A DNA stretch of 64,000 nucleotides from Streptomonospora nanhaiensis (GTDB taxonomy: Bacteria; Actinomycetota; Actinomycetes; Streptosporangiales; Streptosporangiaceae). Both the position numbers and the translations under genes were made by a program. The stretch covers positions 3,162,001 to 3,226,000 of the forward strand of contig NZ_CP113264.1 of assembly GCF_026642255.1 (NCBI RefSeq), written 5' to 3'. The notes below the pieces were generated by a model that saw nothing but the letters and a program-made list of their open reading frames with translations, was not told the DNA's origin and did not search any database. Shown here in pieces: positions 25,166 to 34,423 of this stretch (position 1 is its first letter; each line of letters starts with the position of its first letter).

Positions 25166-25921
25166 CTAGCGCCGGGCGCAGACCAGGAAGAACGGGATGG
25201 CGACGAACAGCCGCCCCGTCCCGGCGCGCTCGCGCTGCTCGTCCGCCCACGCGGCCGCCCGGTCCCCGGGGACCGCTCCCGCCGCCACGGCCGCCGAGGC
25301 CAGGCCGGTGAGCATGGGCAGGACACCGGCGTCGGTGAACAGGAGCACGCTGCCCTCCACCTCCACGTCCCCGAAGCCCGCCTCCAGCAGCAGGGCGCGC
25401 TGGCGCCGGGGCGCGCGGGGGTCGGGCATGCCGTCGGCGTACGAGGAGACGATCGCGCGCGTCAGCACCGGGTCGGCCGAGTCCACGGCGTACGCCTCCC
25501 AGTCCTGGCCGAGCAGCACGACGCGGCCCCCGGGGGCCAGGACCCTCCGGGCCTCGGCCAGGGCGCGCGCGGGATCACCGAGGGAGTGGTAGACCTTCTC
25601 CGCCCTGTACCCCTGGACGCGGCCGTCGGGCAGGGGGAGCGCGTAGGCGTCGCCGCGCAGGAACCCCGGTCCGGGATGGCGCCCGCGGGCGGCGCCGAGC
25701 ATGCGCGGGTCGAGGTCCACACCGACCACGCGCGGCCCCTCGGCGGCGATCTCCGCCGCCGCGCGTCCCGTCCCGCAGCCCACGTCCACGACCGTGTCCC
25801 CCGGCCCCGCGCGGAGGAGTTCCCGCGCGCGCGAGCGCAGCCGCACCGCCCCGGGCGTCAGGTCGAACCGGTCCAGCCTGGCCAGGAGCCGGTCGGTGTC
25901 CGACCGTTCGGAGGTCCGCAT
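25166..25921 (-). CDS. Class I SAM-dependent methyltransferase (CitC candidate)
   Basis: The 251-residue protein has the Methyltransf_11/25 pattern: motif I VVDVGCGTG at residues 44-52, the acidic end of strand 2 (VVGVDLDPRML), FLRGDAYALPLPDG, and VLAPGGRVVLLG (motif III). Cittilin biosynthesis needs one O-methyltransferase, and this gene lies 360 bases from the P450 gene. However, it is on the opposite strand and separated by repeats and a decayed ORF, so membership in the pathway is uncertain. UbiE-like small-molecule methyltransferases of this type are common and could act on something else. ATG 25921 is chosen over an upstream start. Confidence 0.85.
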   Translation of the reverse strand: MRTSERSDTDRLLARLDRFDLTPGAVRLRSRARELLRAGPGDTVVDVGCGTGRAAAEIAAEGPRVVGVDLDPRMLGAARGRHPGPGFLRGDAYALPLPDGRVQGYRAEKVYHSLGDPARALAEARRVLAPGGRVVLLGQDWEAYAVDSADPVLTRAIVSSYADGMPDPRAPRRQRALLLEAGFGDVEVEGSVLLFTDAGVLPMLTGLASAAVAAGAVPGDRAAAWADEQRERAGTGRLFVAIPFFLVCARR

Positions 25922-26035
25922 GGAAGGGATTGTGCGGCCCCGCCGACCGGACGGCAAGACCCCCGCGCCCCTCCCGCGGCGTCGCGGCGCCGGTCGTGCG
26001 CTCCGCGCGCCGGGACACGGGGCGTCCGCGCACAG

Positions 26036-26070
26036 CTGCGCCCCGCTCGCCGGTGGCGGGCGGGGCGCAG
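26036..26070. terminator. Terminator hairpin after the small membrane protein gene
   Basis: CTGCGCCCCGC (26036-26046) pairs perfectly with GCGGGGCGCAG (26060-26070) around a 13-base loop, just beyond the stop of the leftward small membrane protein gene. Confidence 0.6.
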
Positions 26071-26081
26071 CGGACCAGGTG

Positions 26082-26285
26082 TCATTCGGAGGGTTCGGGA
26101 AGCTCCGGGCATTCGATGGTCGGGTTGACCCCCACGTAGTTCAGGGGGCCGACGAAGACCGTGCCCACGGTGTGCCCGAGGTTCGAGCACGAGGCCTCGT
26201 CCGCGCCGAACAGGCCGCGCTGGAACGCGGCGATCAGGCCGATGAGAAGCCACAGGACGACCAGCGTCGAAAGAACGATCTTCAC
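26082..26285 (-). CDS. Small conserved-type membrane protein of unknown function
   Basis: The product is 67 residues, starting at GTG 26285 (MKIVLSTLVVLWLLIGLIAA). One N-terminal membrane helix is followed by FQRGLFGADEASCSNLGH, a second hydrophobic stretch (TVGTVFVGPLNYVGVNP) and an acidic Pro-rich tail. I recall similar short proteins with a GPLNYxGVNPxxxCP motif across actinobacteria, without assigned function. The GGAGG upstream is distant (12 bases), so GAGAG may be the real ribosome-binding site. It is a single-gene unit with its own terminator. Confidence 0.75.
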   Translation of the reverse strand: MKIVLSTLVVLWLLIGLIAAFQRGLFGADEASCSNLGHTVGTVFVGPLNYVGVNPTIECPELPEPSE

Positions 26286-26412
26286 GCGCACTCTCTGCCT
26301 CCAAGGGGGGTGAGCTGACGAGGCGGCGTTGCTTCGCCAGGGACCTACCCGCGAGGAGGGGCGTCTCACCTGCTTCGCCCGCCGGGCGGCGCCGCGCCGC
26401 CCGGCGACCGGC

Positions 26413-26931
26413 TCAGGGCCACACGTCGAAGCGCCACCGGGTGGGACCGTGCGGCAGTTCGTCGGCGGGGAACGCGAACACCGTCGACGGCGTGACGGTG
26501 AAGACCCGGTAGGGCGGCGGACCCGCGGTCGGCGCTCCCTCGGGGCCGGTCAGCTCGCCGTTCCCGGGGGCCGGGGCCCACCCGTAGCGCTCGGCGTACG
26601 CCGCGGCGACCCTGTCCAGGCGCTCGGCGTCCAGCACCGCCTCGACGGTCCCCTCCACCACCACGTCCATCCGGCCCGTGCCGAACGCCAGGCTCACATC
26701 GGGCGAGGACGCCATCAGGCGGGACTTGGCCGAGGACTGCCCCGAGGCGAAGCAGGGCTGGCCGTCCACCCACACCGCCAGCAGCGGCCGCGTGTGCGGA
26801 GGGCCCTCCGCGCGGGACACGGTCAGCCAGTACGTCCCGGCCGTCTCCACCAGGTGGGGGAGAACCTCCGACCACACGCCGGGGGGTCCGCTCGTCAGGG
26901 ACTCGGCCTTGGGATCCGGAAAAGCGAACAC
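26413..26931 (-). CDS. Pyridoxamine 5'-phosphate oxidase-like (FMN-binding split barrel) protein
   Basis: The 172-residue protein has PPOX-family features: VETAGTYWLTVSRAEGPPHT, RPLLAVWVDGQPCFASGQSS, SAKSRLMASSPDVSLAFG, and a C-terminal RWRFDVWP that resembles the flavin-contacting end of the fold. Family members bind FMN, F420 or heme and act as oxidases or reductases of small molecules. GTG 26931 is selected because AGAGGAG lies six bases upstream. It follows the Bcr/CflA exporter gene by 59 bases on the same strand and is probably co-transcribed. Substrate unknown. Confidence 0.82.
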   Translation of the reverse strand: MFAFPDPKAESLTSGPPGVWSEVLPHLVETAGTYWLTVSRAEGPPHTRPLLAVWVDGQPCFASGQSSAKSRLMASSPDVSLAFGTGRMDVVVEGTVEAVLDAERLDRVAAAYAERYGWAPAPGNGELTGPEGAPTAGPPPYRVFTVTPSTVFAFPADELPHGPTRWRFDVWP

Positions 26932-26990
26932 GACACACTCCTCTGGGCTCTCTGGCGTGAACAGACCAGGGTAATGGGCGGTGCCGACAC

Positions 26991-28325
26991 TCACGCCGCC
27001 GCGGGCGCGGTGCGCCGGACGCGCAGCGCGAACCCGGCGAAGACCACGGCCGCGCCGACGGCGGTGGCGAACATGACCACCGTCATGCTGGACAGCGTCA
27101 CCGGGCCGAACAGCCCGGCGGTGGCGGCCAGGCCGGACCCGATCGCGAACTGGAGCGAGCCCAGCAGGGCCGAGCCGCTTCCGGCGACCTGGGGCGGCTG
27201 CCCGTTCAGGGCGAGCGCGGTCGCGTTCGGCGACACCAGGCCGGTGAACACCATCATCACGAACAGGGCGGCGGTCACCGTCACCAGGTCGGCGAGGCCC
27301 GCGGTGTCCAGCAGCGCCAGGCCCGCCACCGACAGGATCGACCCGACCAGGCCGAGGATCAGCCGGCGGTGGATCTCCACCCGGGGGATGAGGAACGCGT
27401 TGAGCTGGTTGCCGAGGATCATCCCGAGGGTGGTCACCGCGAACACCAGGCTGAACTCCTGGGCGTTCGCACCGAACCGCGACTGCGACACGAACGAGAA
27501 CGTCGAGATGTAGGTGAAGCTCATGCCGAAGCTCAGCGCGAGCGTGAGCGTGGGCCCCGTGAAGCGGATGTCGCGCAGCAGGCTGCCGAACACGCGCATC
27601 TGCGCGCGCGGGCTGACCCGCTGGCGCTCCTCGCGCGGCAGGCTCTCGGGCAGGCCGAACAGGACCAGGCCGAAGGTCAGCAGGCCCGCGGCGCCCAGCA
27701 CGGCGAAGAGCAGCTGCCAGGGACCGAAGAAGAGGAGCTGGCCGCCCAGGACCGGGCCGAGCATCGGCGCCAGCCCGGCGAGCAGCACGAGCCGTGAGAA
27801 GAAGGTGGCGGCGGCGTCGCCGTCGAACACGTCGCGCACGATCGCCCGCGAGACCACCAGTCCGGCGGCGGCGGACAGCCCCTGGAGGAAGCGCAGCGCG
27901 CTGAACGCCTCCACGCTCGACACCATCGCGATGGCGAGCGTCGTGGCGGTGAACACGCCGATCCCCGCGAGGAGCGGAAGGCGGCGCCCCCACCGGTCGC
28001 TGAGTGGTCCGATGACCAGCTGTCCCAGGGCGAGACCGGCCATCACCGACGTCAGGGTGAGCTTGACGCTCGACTCGCTGGCGCCGAGGTCGGCGGAGAT
28101 CTGGGGCAGGGCGGGCAGGTACAGGTCGGTGGCCAGCGGGCCGAGGGCGGACAGCACGCCCAGGACGAGCACGAGCAGCAGCGTGCGACGGCGCGTGCTC
28201 CGGTCCCCGCCGCGAGGGGCGGCGTCCCGGACGTCGGTCGCGTCGGCGCGGACGACCGGGGTCGCCTCGTCGGTCGCGGCGGTCTCCGGGGCGCGGTGCT
28301 TCGGGCGCACGGAAAGAAGGGTCAC
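26991..28325 (-). CDS. Bcr/CflA-family multidrug efflux MFS transporter
   Basis: The 444-residue protein has a 45-residue cytoplasmic N-terminus and 12 helices. The Bcr/CflA signature is clear: LGPLATDLYLPALPQISADLGAS in helix 1 with the conserved Asp and Pro, GQLVIGPLSDRWGRRLPLL (motif A) and FLQGLSAAAGLVVSRAIVRD (motif B-like). It exports small hydrophobic compounds using the proton gradient. The start is GTG 28325 behind GGAG. An FMN-barrel protein gene follows. It lies a few kilobases from the cittilin-like genes and could export the product, but nothing in the sequence ties it to them. Confidence 0.88.
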   Translation of the reverse strand: MTLLSVRPKHRAPETAATDEATPVVRADATDVRDAAPRGGDRSTRRRTLLLVLVLGVLSALGPLATDLYLPALPQISADLGASESSVKLTLTSVMAGLALGQLVIGPLSDRWGRRLPLLAGIGVFTATTLAIAMVSSVEAFSALRFLQGLSAAAGLVVSRAIVRDVFDGDAAATFFSRLVLLAGLAPMLGPVLGGQLLFFGPWQLLFAVLGAAGLLTFGLVLFGLPESLPREERQRVSPRAQMRVFGSLLRDIRFTGPTLTLALSFGMSFTYISTFSFVSQSRFGANAQEFSLVFAVTTLGMILGNQLNAFLIPRVEIHRRLILGLVGSILSVAGLALLDTAGLADLVTVTAALFVMMVFTGLVSPNATALALNGQPPQVAGSGSALLGSLQFAIGSGLAATAGLFGPVTLSSMTVVMFATAVGAAVVFAGFALRVRRTAPAAA

Positions 28326-28904
28326 AGGGGCTCCAGCACAGGAAAGGTCAAGGACAGGGAGAACCGGGAAGGTGCTCGGGCGCCGTGAACCGCCTTCGGG
28401 CGGGGCACCGTCAAGAAAGTCCCACGTGGGGATACTCCCGGCACCAACACACGACCTGCGCTCGGCAATCCCGGCTTTACCCGGCGATCCGCGTGATCCG
28501 CGTTACGTCGCGAGAACCCCTGTGTGGGTCGGGGTTGCGGAGGACTGTGACGGCGGCCATGCGGGCCGCGGCGCGGGCCGGCGAGCCGTGATCAGGGGCG
28601 TGGCGGCCGACCCGGCGGCGGCCTCCGGGGCAGCGCGCGGCCGGAGCCCTCTCGCCGGTCCCGGCGCGGGCCCTTCCACGGGTCGGGGCCGCCGTCGGCG
28701 GCGCGGGGCACGGCCTGTGGTGCCGCAAGGGGAACTCCACCCACGCCGGGGGGCGTGCTCGCGGATCCCGTCGTGCGCGGCCCCGGTCCAGGGATCCCTG
28801 GACCGTTTCCCACCGTTCTGCACACCGATGTCTCCAGGGTTTGCTACGGTCGCGCTCCCGACCCCGATCGTCGTGTCGTGAGCCGACGCCCCCCAGGAGC
28901 CCCG
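28326..28904. other. Divergent intergenic region, no gene seen
   Basis: The 579 bases between the efflux gene and the lipoprotein gene show no convincing reading frame on either strand. A GATCCC..GGGATC-type dyad (GATCCCTGG region near 28790-28802) and TTTGCTACGGT near 28849 are possible promoter elements for the lipoprotein gene; the rest is featureless GC-rich DNA. Confidence 0.5.
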
Positions 28905-29450
28905 GTGCGCCCCACCGCCCTCGCCGCTTCCGCGGCCGCCGTCCTGCTCGCCCCCGGCCTCAGCGCCTGCGCCGAGGATGCCCCGGTGGAGTACTCCTTC
29001 GAGTCCATGGCGGAGGTGGAGCCCGCCCTGCCCGCCCCGGGGGAGGCGATGCCGGTCCTCCTCGAGATCGGGGACACCCACACCTGGGACGACGGCCTGT
29101 CCGTGGGGCTGTCCGACGTCGAGCGGCCCGACGAGGACGCCCTCGGAGACAGCGGCGGTCGGGACAGGGTCACGTTCACCGTCGCCCTCACCAACGACAG
29201 TGACGTCCCGGTGCGGATCGACCGCATCGACTGGTTCTGCACCGGCGGCGTCGAAGGCGACGACGAGGCGTTCGACGGGGACGCACACGAGCGGCCAGGC
29301 ACGATCCAGCCAGGCGCCGCCGGCGTCCTGGAGCCCGCCTGCGAGATGCCCGCCGAGGAGTACGGACTCCAGCTCCTGCTGGGCCTCTCCAGACCCGGCG
29401 ACGCGGAGCTCGCGCACGAGGTCGTGTTCTTCTCCGGCGTCGTCGAGTAG
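28905..29450 (+). CDS. Secreted lipoprotein of unknown function
   Basis: The 181-residue protein begins with a lipoprotein signal (AASAAAVLLAPGLSAC, lipobox LSAC followed by AED), so Cys near residue 23 should be acylated and the protein anchored outside the membrane. The mature part is acidic. An Ig/telokin-like region, RVTFTVALTNDSDVPVRIDR, recalls DUF4352 domains, and two further Cys residues (WFCTGG and EPACEMP) may form a disulfide. GTG 28905 has AGGAG five bases upstream. It may sense or bind something at the surface; no function can be assigned. Confidence 0.75.
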   Translation: MRPTALAASAAAVLLAPGLSACAEDAPVEYSFESMAEVEPALPAPGEAMPVLLEIGDTHTWDDGLSVGLSDVERPDEDALGDSGGRDRVTFTVALTNDSDVPVRIDRIDWFCTGGVEGDDEAFDGDAHERPGTIQPGAAGVLEPACEMPAEEYGLQLLLGLSRPGDAELAHEVVFFSGVVE

Positions 29451-29751
29451 GCGGGGGCAGGCGGACCAGGGTGGCGTCGGCGCCGGGCGAGGGGAGCCCG
29501 GGGCGCGTGGGCCGGGCTCCTCGACGGCGAACCCGCAGGGCCGGACGTGTGCCCGCGTGAGCCCGGACGCCTGCTCCCGGCGCCCGGTCGGGTTTGCGCG
29601 CCCGTGTGCCGCCGCCGGGGCCGTGCCCGGCCGGTCGGGAGGGCCGGGGAGCACGCGCGCCGCCGAGCGAAACAGGAATTTCACTTATGACGGTCTTGTC
29701 CGGCGCCGGCCGTGTCGGTAGGAACGGTGGGGACCCCCAGGAGGAGCCCCC

Positions 29752-32316
29752 GTGCACCAGCCCCCTCAGCCGCGCCCCCGCCCACTGTCCGCCCTCTCCG
29801 GCACACTGGCCGCCGTCGTCGCGGCGGGCCTGCTCGCCACCCCCGGCGCGGCGTCCGCCGACCCCGTCCCGCGCGGGGAGGCCGCCAACGGCTCCGAGCG
29901 CAACGACCGGGCCGCCGGGGCGGAGGCCCTGGCCGGCGCCGCCCCGCACGCGTTCGCCGCTCCGCCGGCCGCAGCCGGGGTGGACCCGGACGCCCCCTAC
30001 CCCAGGCGGACCGCACTCCCTGAGCCGCCGGAGGACCCCGACGACCACTCGGTCAGGCTCGGCCTCATGCCCTACCACGGCATCGCGCCCGCCCTCAACG
30101 AACTCCAGGAAGCCTCCGACCGGGTGAGCGCGGAGGTCGTCGGCACCTCTGTGCAGGGCCGCGACATGTACCTGGTCACCGTCACCGAACCCGAGAACCG
30201 GGCCGAGTCCGACCACCAGAGACGGATGCGCGAGCTGATCTCGCAGGACCCCGCGCGGGCCGCCCGGGACAGGACCCTGCCCGACCGCTACAAGGCCCCC
30301 GTGCTCGTCAACGCCAACATCCACGGCAACGAGTGGGAGGGCACGGACGCGTCGCTGCGGGTCATCGAGGAGCTCGCCACCGGCACGGACGAGGCGACGG
30401 AGGAGCTGCTGGAGAGCACGCGGCTGTACTTCGTGCTGACCGCCAACCCGGACGGCCGCGTGGCGGGACAGCGCGCCAACAGCCGCGGCTTCGACCTCAA
30501 CCGCGACTTCGTCACCGTCTCCCAGCCCGAGACGGCGGCGGTGCGCCAGGTCGTGATCGACACCCAGCCCCTGGTCCTGCTCGACCAGCACGGGTACGTC
30601 AACGGCACGCTCATCGAGCCGGGGACGCCCCCGCACGGCCAGAACTACGAGTACGACCTCTACATCGAGCACACGTACGCGAACGCGGAGAACATGGAGG
30701 AGGCCGTCCTCGACCTCGGGTACACGCCCGAGGACGACGGGGTGGAGCCCCCGCAGATCCCCTTCCGCGACTGGGAGGACGGCTGGGACGACTGGCCGCC
30801 GATCTTCACCCCCATGTACGCGCCCTACCAGGGAGCGGTCTCCTCCGCCACGGTCGAGTTCCCGATGCGCGTCAACAACGCCGCCTACGACGACCTGGAC
30901 GAGGAGGAGCTGCGGCGCCGCTCGGCGATCAACACCGACGTCTCCGCCGCCACCATCGGGGCGACGCTGGCCTACGTCGGGGAGAACCGCGACGAGCTCG
31001 TCGGCGACCAGATCGAGGTGTTCCGCCGGGGCGCGGCCGGTGAGGAGCAGGTCGTGCCCCCGCAGGGGTGGGTGCCCGGGTTCGACCCGGAGGACGTGTG
31101 GACCACCGAGTTCCCGCGCGCCTACGCGATCCCCGCGGAGGGTCCGGCCGCCGCCCGCCTCGTGGACCTGCTCGTCGCCAACGACGTGGTCGTCGAACGC
31201 GCGAACGAGGGCTTCGAGGCGGGCGGGACCTCCTACGACGCCGGGACGTACGTGGTGGACATGCACCAGCCCAAGCGCGGCATGGCCAACGTCCTCCTGG
31301 AGGACGGGCGGGACATCAGCGAGGACATCGGCGCGATGTACGACATCTCCGGATGGAGCCACGGGCTGCTGTGGGGGGCGCGGGTCGACGCCCTCCACAC
31401 CGAGGTCGGGGCCGACACCGCGCCCGTGGCGGCGGCCGCCCCCTCCGGGCGGGTGGACGAGGCGGGCGGGCACGGCTGGGAGCTGGCACTGGACGACGGG
31501 GCCCAGGTCGCGGCCCTCAACGCCCTGCTCGCCGACGGCGTCGAGGTGGCGTGGAGCGGGCGGGGCAGTGTGCTCGTCCCCGCGTCGGCCGCCGGCGCCG
31601 TCGAGCGTGTCTCCGACCGTCACGGGGCGGTCTTCGCCGGGGCGGAGGACGGCGGGGGCGAGGCGCTGTCGGCGCCGACCGTCGCCGTGGCGGGCGCCGC
31701 CGACGAGCTGTTCACCCTCGACCGGATGGGGTTCGACGTCGAACCGGTGTCCACGCGCGTGCTCAACGACGGGTTCGACTGGACCGGGGTGGACGTGCTC
31801 TACGTGTCGAGCGGGCTGGTCCACGCCGACCTCGATGCGGAGGCCCGCGCGGACCTGGACGCGTTCCTGGAACACGGCGGCGTGGTGGGAAGGGGCCCGA
31901 CGGGCGCCCGCTTCAACGGCCAGGCCGGTCTGTTGGACGTGGTCAGGCATGCGGGACGCCCGGACGCCAACGGCGTGGTGGCCGTGACCGCAGGGGACGG
32001 GGTGCTGGCAGGGACGGGCGGGCACTCGTTCGTGTACTCGCCCGGGTGGTTCACCGACCTGGGCGAGGACGTGTCCGTCGAGCAGTCCTACGCCGCCGAG
32101 GGGCCGCTCGTGGCCGGGCACTGGCGTGCCGACGCGAACGGGGAGGGCGGCCAGGACGCCGCCGCCGGACGGGCCTCCGTGGTCAGCGGTGTCGCGGAGC
32201 GGGGCGCGTCCGTGGTGCTGTTCGGCACCGAGCCGCTGTTCCGCAACCACCCCAAGGGCCTCTTCGGGCAGGTCGCCCAGGCCCTCTACTGGAGCTCGCT
32301 CGCCCAGGAGGGCTGA
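29752..32316 (+). CDS. Secreted M14-family zinc carboxypeptidase
   Basis: This 854-residue exported protein starts with a Sec signal (LSGTLAAVVAAGLLATPGAASA). The M14 domain follows: the YHGIAPALNELQEAS lead-in, zinc ligands in NIHGNEWEG (His191 and Glu194), FVLTANPDGRVAGQRAN with the substrate-binding Arg region, and LDQHGYVNGTLIEPG supplying the third zinc His. A roughly 400-residue C-terminal extension contains a glutamine-amidotransferase-like beta/alpha region (DWTGVDVLYVSSG, FLEHGGVVGRGPTG). Such enzymes trim C-terminal residues of extracellular peptides or proteins. GTG 29752 has AGGAGGAG. It is monocistronic, with a strong terminator. Confidence 0.9.
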   Translation: MHQPPQPRPRPLSALSGTLAAVVAAGLLATPGAASADPVPRGEAANGSERNDRAAGAEALAGAAPHAFAAPPAAAGVDPDAPYPRRTALPEPPEDPDDHSVRLGLMPYHGIAPALNELQEASDRVSAEVVGTSVQGRDMYLVTVTEPENRAESDHQRRMRELISQDPARAARDRTLPDRYKAPVLVNANIHGNEWEGTDASLRVIEELATGTDEATEELLESTRLYFVLTANPDGRVAGQRANSRGFDLNRDFVTVSQPETAAVRQVVIDTQPLVLLDQHGYVNGTLIEPGTPPHGQNYEYDLYIEHTYANAENMEEAVLDLGYTPEDDGVEPPQIPFRDWEDGWDDWPPIFTPMYAPYQGAVSSATVEFPMRVNNAAYDDLDEEELRRRSAINTDVSAATIGATLAYVGENRDELVGDQIEVFRRGAAGEEQVVPPQGWVPGFDPEDVWTTEFPRAYAIPAEGPAAARLVDLLVANDVVVERANEGFEAGGTSYDAGTYVVDMHQPKRGMANVLLEDGRDISEDIGAMYDISGWSHGLLWGARVDALHTEVGADTAPVAAAAPSGRVDEAGGHGWELALDDGAQVAALNALLADGVEVAWSGRGSVLVPASAAGAVERVSDRHGAVFAGAEDGGGEALSAPTVAVAGAADELFTLDRMGFDVEPVSTRVLNDGFDWTGVDVLYVSSGLVHADLDAEARADLDAFLEHGGVVGRGPTGARFNGQAGLLDVVRHAGRPDANGVVAVTAGDGVLAGTGGHSFVYSPGWFTDLGEDVSVEQSYAAEGPLVAGHWRADANGEGGQDAAAGRASVVSGVAERGASVVLFGTEPLFRNHPKGLFGQVAQALYWSSLAQEG

Positions 32317-32321
32317 GCCCG

Positions 32322-32373
32322 CCCGCACCGGCGCCGCCCCGGAGGAGGACTCCGGGGCGGCGGCCGGTGCGGG
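32322..32373 (+). terminator. Strong terminator after the carboxypeptidase gene
   Basis: Nested arms CCCGCACCGG/CCGGTGCGGG and GCCGCCCCGGA/TCCGGGGCGGC make a 21-pair stem with a seven-base loop directly after the stop codon. Confidence 0.75.
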
Positions 32374-32535
32374 CGGGGATCCCGGTCTTGCCCGGAAATT
32401 GTCAAGGCGTCGGTCTCAGCACGGAAAGCCTTTGGCGTAATGAGCCCTCTTTCTCCGGGCGGATGAGTGACCCTTGAAGGAGGGAGGGAATTCTGCCTGT
32501 CCGGGCCGGACCTTACCGCGGGGGAGCATTGCGCC

Positions 32536-33132
32536 ATGTACGAACAACCGCCGGGTGGACCTCAGTACCCTCAGCAGCCGCCTCCCGGACAGCCACCGCC
32601 CCCGCAGAAGAGGAAGGCCTGGCCCTGGGTCCTGCTCGGCTGCGGCGGTGCCGCGCTGCTGGTGATCATTCTGGGCGTCGCCTGCACGGTGTCGCTGTTC
32701 GCCGGAGGATCCGGCGGGGAGCCGGCCGACGACGCGGGCGAGGCCGAGTCCGTCGGCATGGGCGAGCCCGGCACGGTCGGCCAGTGGGAGGTGACCGTGA
32801 ACGGTATCGAGACGGCCGCCACCTACGGGGACGAGTTCTCCCAGGAGACGGCGCAGGGCGAGTACGCGATCGTGGACCTCACCGTGGAGAACACAGGGAG
32901 CGAGGCCACGACCTTCGACAGCTCGGCGATCAGCCTCGTCGACTCCGAGGGCAACACCCACTCGTCGAGCGGGTCCCTGACAGCCGATTCCCTGTTCCTG
33001 GAGCAGATCAACCCGGGCAACGAGGTCTCCGGGACCGCTGCGGTGGACGTGCCGGAGGGAACCGAGATCACCGAGGTCGAGGTGACGGACACGTTGTCGA
33101 CGGAGGGCCCGCTGGTGGTCCAGGTGGACTGA
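32536..33132 (+). CDS. Membrane-anchored DUF4352-type protein
   Basis: The 198-residue protein has a cytoplasmic Pro/Gln-rich N-terminus (PPGGPQYPQQPPPGQPPPP), one membrane helix (WVLLGCGGAALLVIILGVAC) and an extracellular telokin-like Ig domain of the DUF4352 type: VGQWEVTVNGIETAATYG, GEYAIVDLTVENTGSEATTF and ISLVDSEGNTH. In actinobacteria this architecture is common beside cell-surface or secretion functions, but its role is unknown. ATG 32536 follows GGGGAG by nine bases. It comes after the carboxypeptidase terminator as a separate unit, with an AT-containing stretch near 32395-32460 as probable promoter. Confidence 0.85.
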   Translation: MYEQPPGGPQYPQQPPPGQPPPPQKRKAWPWVLLGCGGAALLVIILGVACTVSLFAGGSGGEPADDAGEAESVGMGEPGTVGQWEVTVNGIETAATYGDEFSQETAQGEYAIVDLTVENTGSEATTFDSSAISLVDSEGNTHSSSGSLTADSLFLEQINPGNEVSGTAAVDVPEGTEITEVEVTDTLSTEGPLVVQVD

Positions 33133-33262
33133 CGGCCCAACGACCCGGGCTGTCCCGGGAGCCCGGGAGGGAGCCCGGCCGCCGGGCCCCGCGGTCCGGG
33201 GCGGCGGGCGGGAGGCGCCCGCCCGGAAAATCCGTGGTGTCCGGGCGCAGCCGGCCCCTTGG

Positions 33263-33742
33263 GTGCCTGCCACGACCACTCCTGCCCCCTCGCTCCGCCT
33301 CGCGGAGATCACCCCCGCGAACGTCGACGCCGCCCTCGGGGTGAAGGTCCGCGAGGACCAGAACGCCTTCGTGGCCCCCGTGGAGCGCTCCCTGGCCGAG
33401 GCCTATGCCTCCCGCGCCACGGCCTGGCCACGCCTCGTCATGGACGGGGACGAGGCCGTCGGCTTCGTCGTGGCCAACTTCGCCCCCGACGAGGAGGAGC
33501 CGGACTTCCGCTGCGGCATCTGGCGGCTCAACATCGCCGGGGACGCGCAGGGGAGGGGGTACGGGCGGTTCGCGGTCGGGGCCGTCGCCGCCGAGGCGCG
33601 CGTGCGGGGGAACCGGAGGCTCACGGTGATGTGGGTGCCGGGCGGGGGCGGACCCGAGGGCTTCTACCTGGGTGCGGGGTTCCGGCCCACCGGACGGGTG
33701 ATGGGCGGACAGGTGGTCGGGGAGATGGTCCTCGACCGGTGA
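33263..33742 (+). CDS. GNAT-family N-acetyltransferase
   Basis: The 159-residue protein shows the GNAT pattern of the spermine/spermidine-acetyltransferase subgroup: LAEITPANVDAALGVKV, a central strand DFRCGIWRLNIAGDAQGRGYG carrying the acetyl-CoA pyrophosphate loop (Q/RxxGxG as QGRGYG), and FYLGAGFRPTGR near the end. It transfers acetyl from acetyl-CoA to an amine of unknown identity. GTG 33263 is taken as the start; the ribosome-binding site is weak. It is convergent with the MBL/mscR operon, and a hairpin separates them. Confidence 0.85.
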   Translation: MPATTTPAPSLRLAEITPANVDAALGVKVREDQNAFVAPVERSLAEAYASRATAWPRLVMDGDEAVGFVVANFAPDEEEPDFRCGIWRLNIAGDAQGRGYGRFAVGAVAAEARVRGNRRLTVMWVPGGGGPEGFYLGAGFRPTGRVMGGQVVGEMVLDR

Positions 33743-33749
33743 GGGGGAC

Positions 33750-33772
33750 GGCCCCGCCGCAGGGGCGGGGCC
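33750..33772. terminator. Bidirectional terminator hairpin
   Basis: GGCCCCGCC (33750-33758) pairs with GGCGGGGCC (33764-33772) around a five-base loop, between the convergent GNAT and MBL genes. Confidence 0.6.
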
Positions 33773-33790
33773 GCGAACCCCTCCGCACCG

Positions 33791-34423
33791 TCAGTGGCCC
33801 CGGTCGATCCACTCCTGGAGGTGGGGCGCCTCTTCGCCGACCGTCGTCGAGTCACCGTGCCCGGTGCGCACCACCGTGTCCGGGGGCAGCGTCAGCAGCC
33901 GGTCGCGGATGGACCCCACGATCGTCGGGAAGTCCGAGTAGGACCGCCCCGTCGCCCCCGGCCCGCCCCGGAAGAGAGTGTCCCCGCTGAAGAGCGTCCC
34001 CAGCTCCGGCGCGTACAGGCACACCGCCCCCGGGGCGTGGCCCGGGGTGTGCAGCACGCGCAGCCCGGTCCCGGCCACCGCGACCGTCTGCCCGTCGGCC
34101 AGTTCCCCGTCGGGGGCGCGGTCCGGGTGGGTCGTGTCCCACAGCACCCGGTCGTCGGGGTGCAGCAGGATCGGGGCGCCGACGGCGTCGGCCACCGCCG
34201 GGGCGGCGTTGACGTGGTCGTTGTGCGCGTGCGTGCACACCACGGCCACGACCCTGCGACCGCCGACCGCAGCCAGGATCGCGTCGGCGTCGTGGGCCGC
34301 GTCGACGACCACGACCTCCTCGTCGTCACCGACCAGCCAGACGTTGTTGTCGACCTCCCACTCGCCGCCGTCCAGGGCGAACACACCGGAGGTGGTCAGG
34401 AGTTCCACGCGCGCGCCGCTCAC
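33791..34423 (-). CDS. MBL-fold hydrolase partnered with mycothiol formaldehyde dehydrogenase
   Basis: The 210-residue glyoxalase-II-like protein has the metal-binding motif [12 protein letters not shown], further ligands at TPGHAPGAV and LFSGDTLF, and a C-terminal [10 protein letters not shown]. The GTG start at 34423 overlaps the TGA of the upstream dehydrogenase gene by four bases, so the two are translationally coupled. In mycothiol-using bacteria an MBL protein next to MscR is the likely S-formylmycothiol hydrolase, releasing formate and mycothiol; that role is inferred from context and fold. Confidence 0.88.
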   Translation of the reverse strand: MSGARVELLTTSGVFALDGGEWEVDNNVWLVGDDEEVVVVDAAHDADAILAAVGGRRVVAVVCTHAHNDHVNAAPAVADAVGAPILLHPDDRVLWDTTHPDRAPDGELADGQTVAVAGTGLRVLHTPGHAPGAVCLYAPELGTLFSGDTLFRGGPGATGRSYSDFPTIVGSIRDRLLTLPPDTVVRTGHGDSTTVGEEAPHLQEWIDRGH

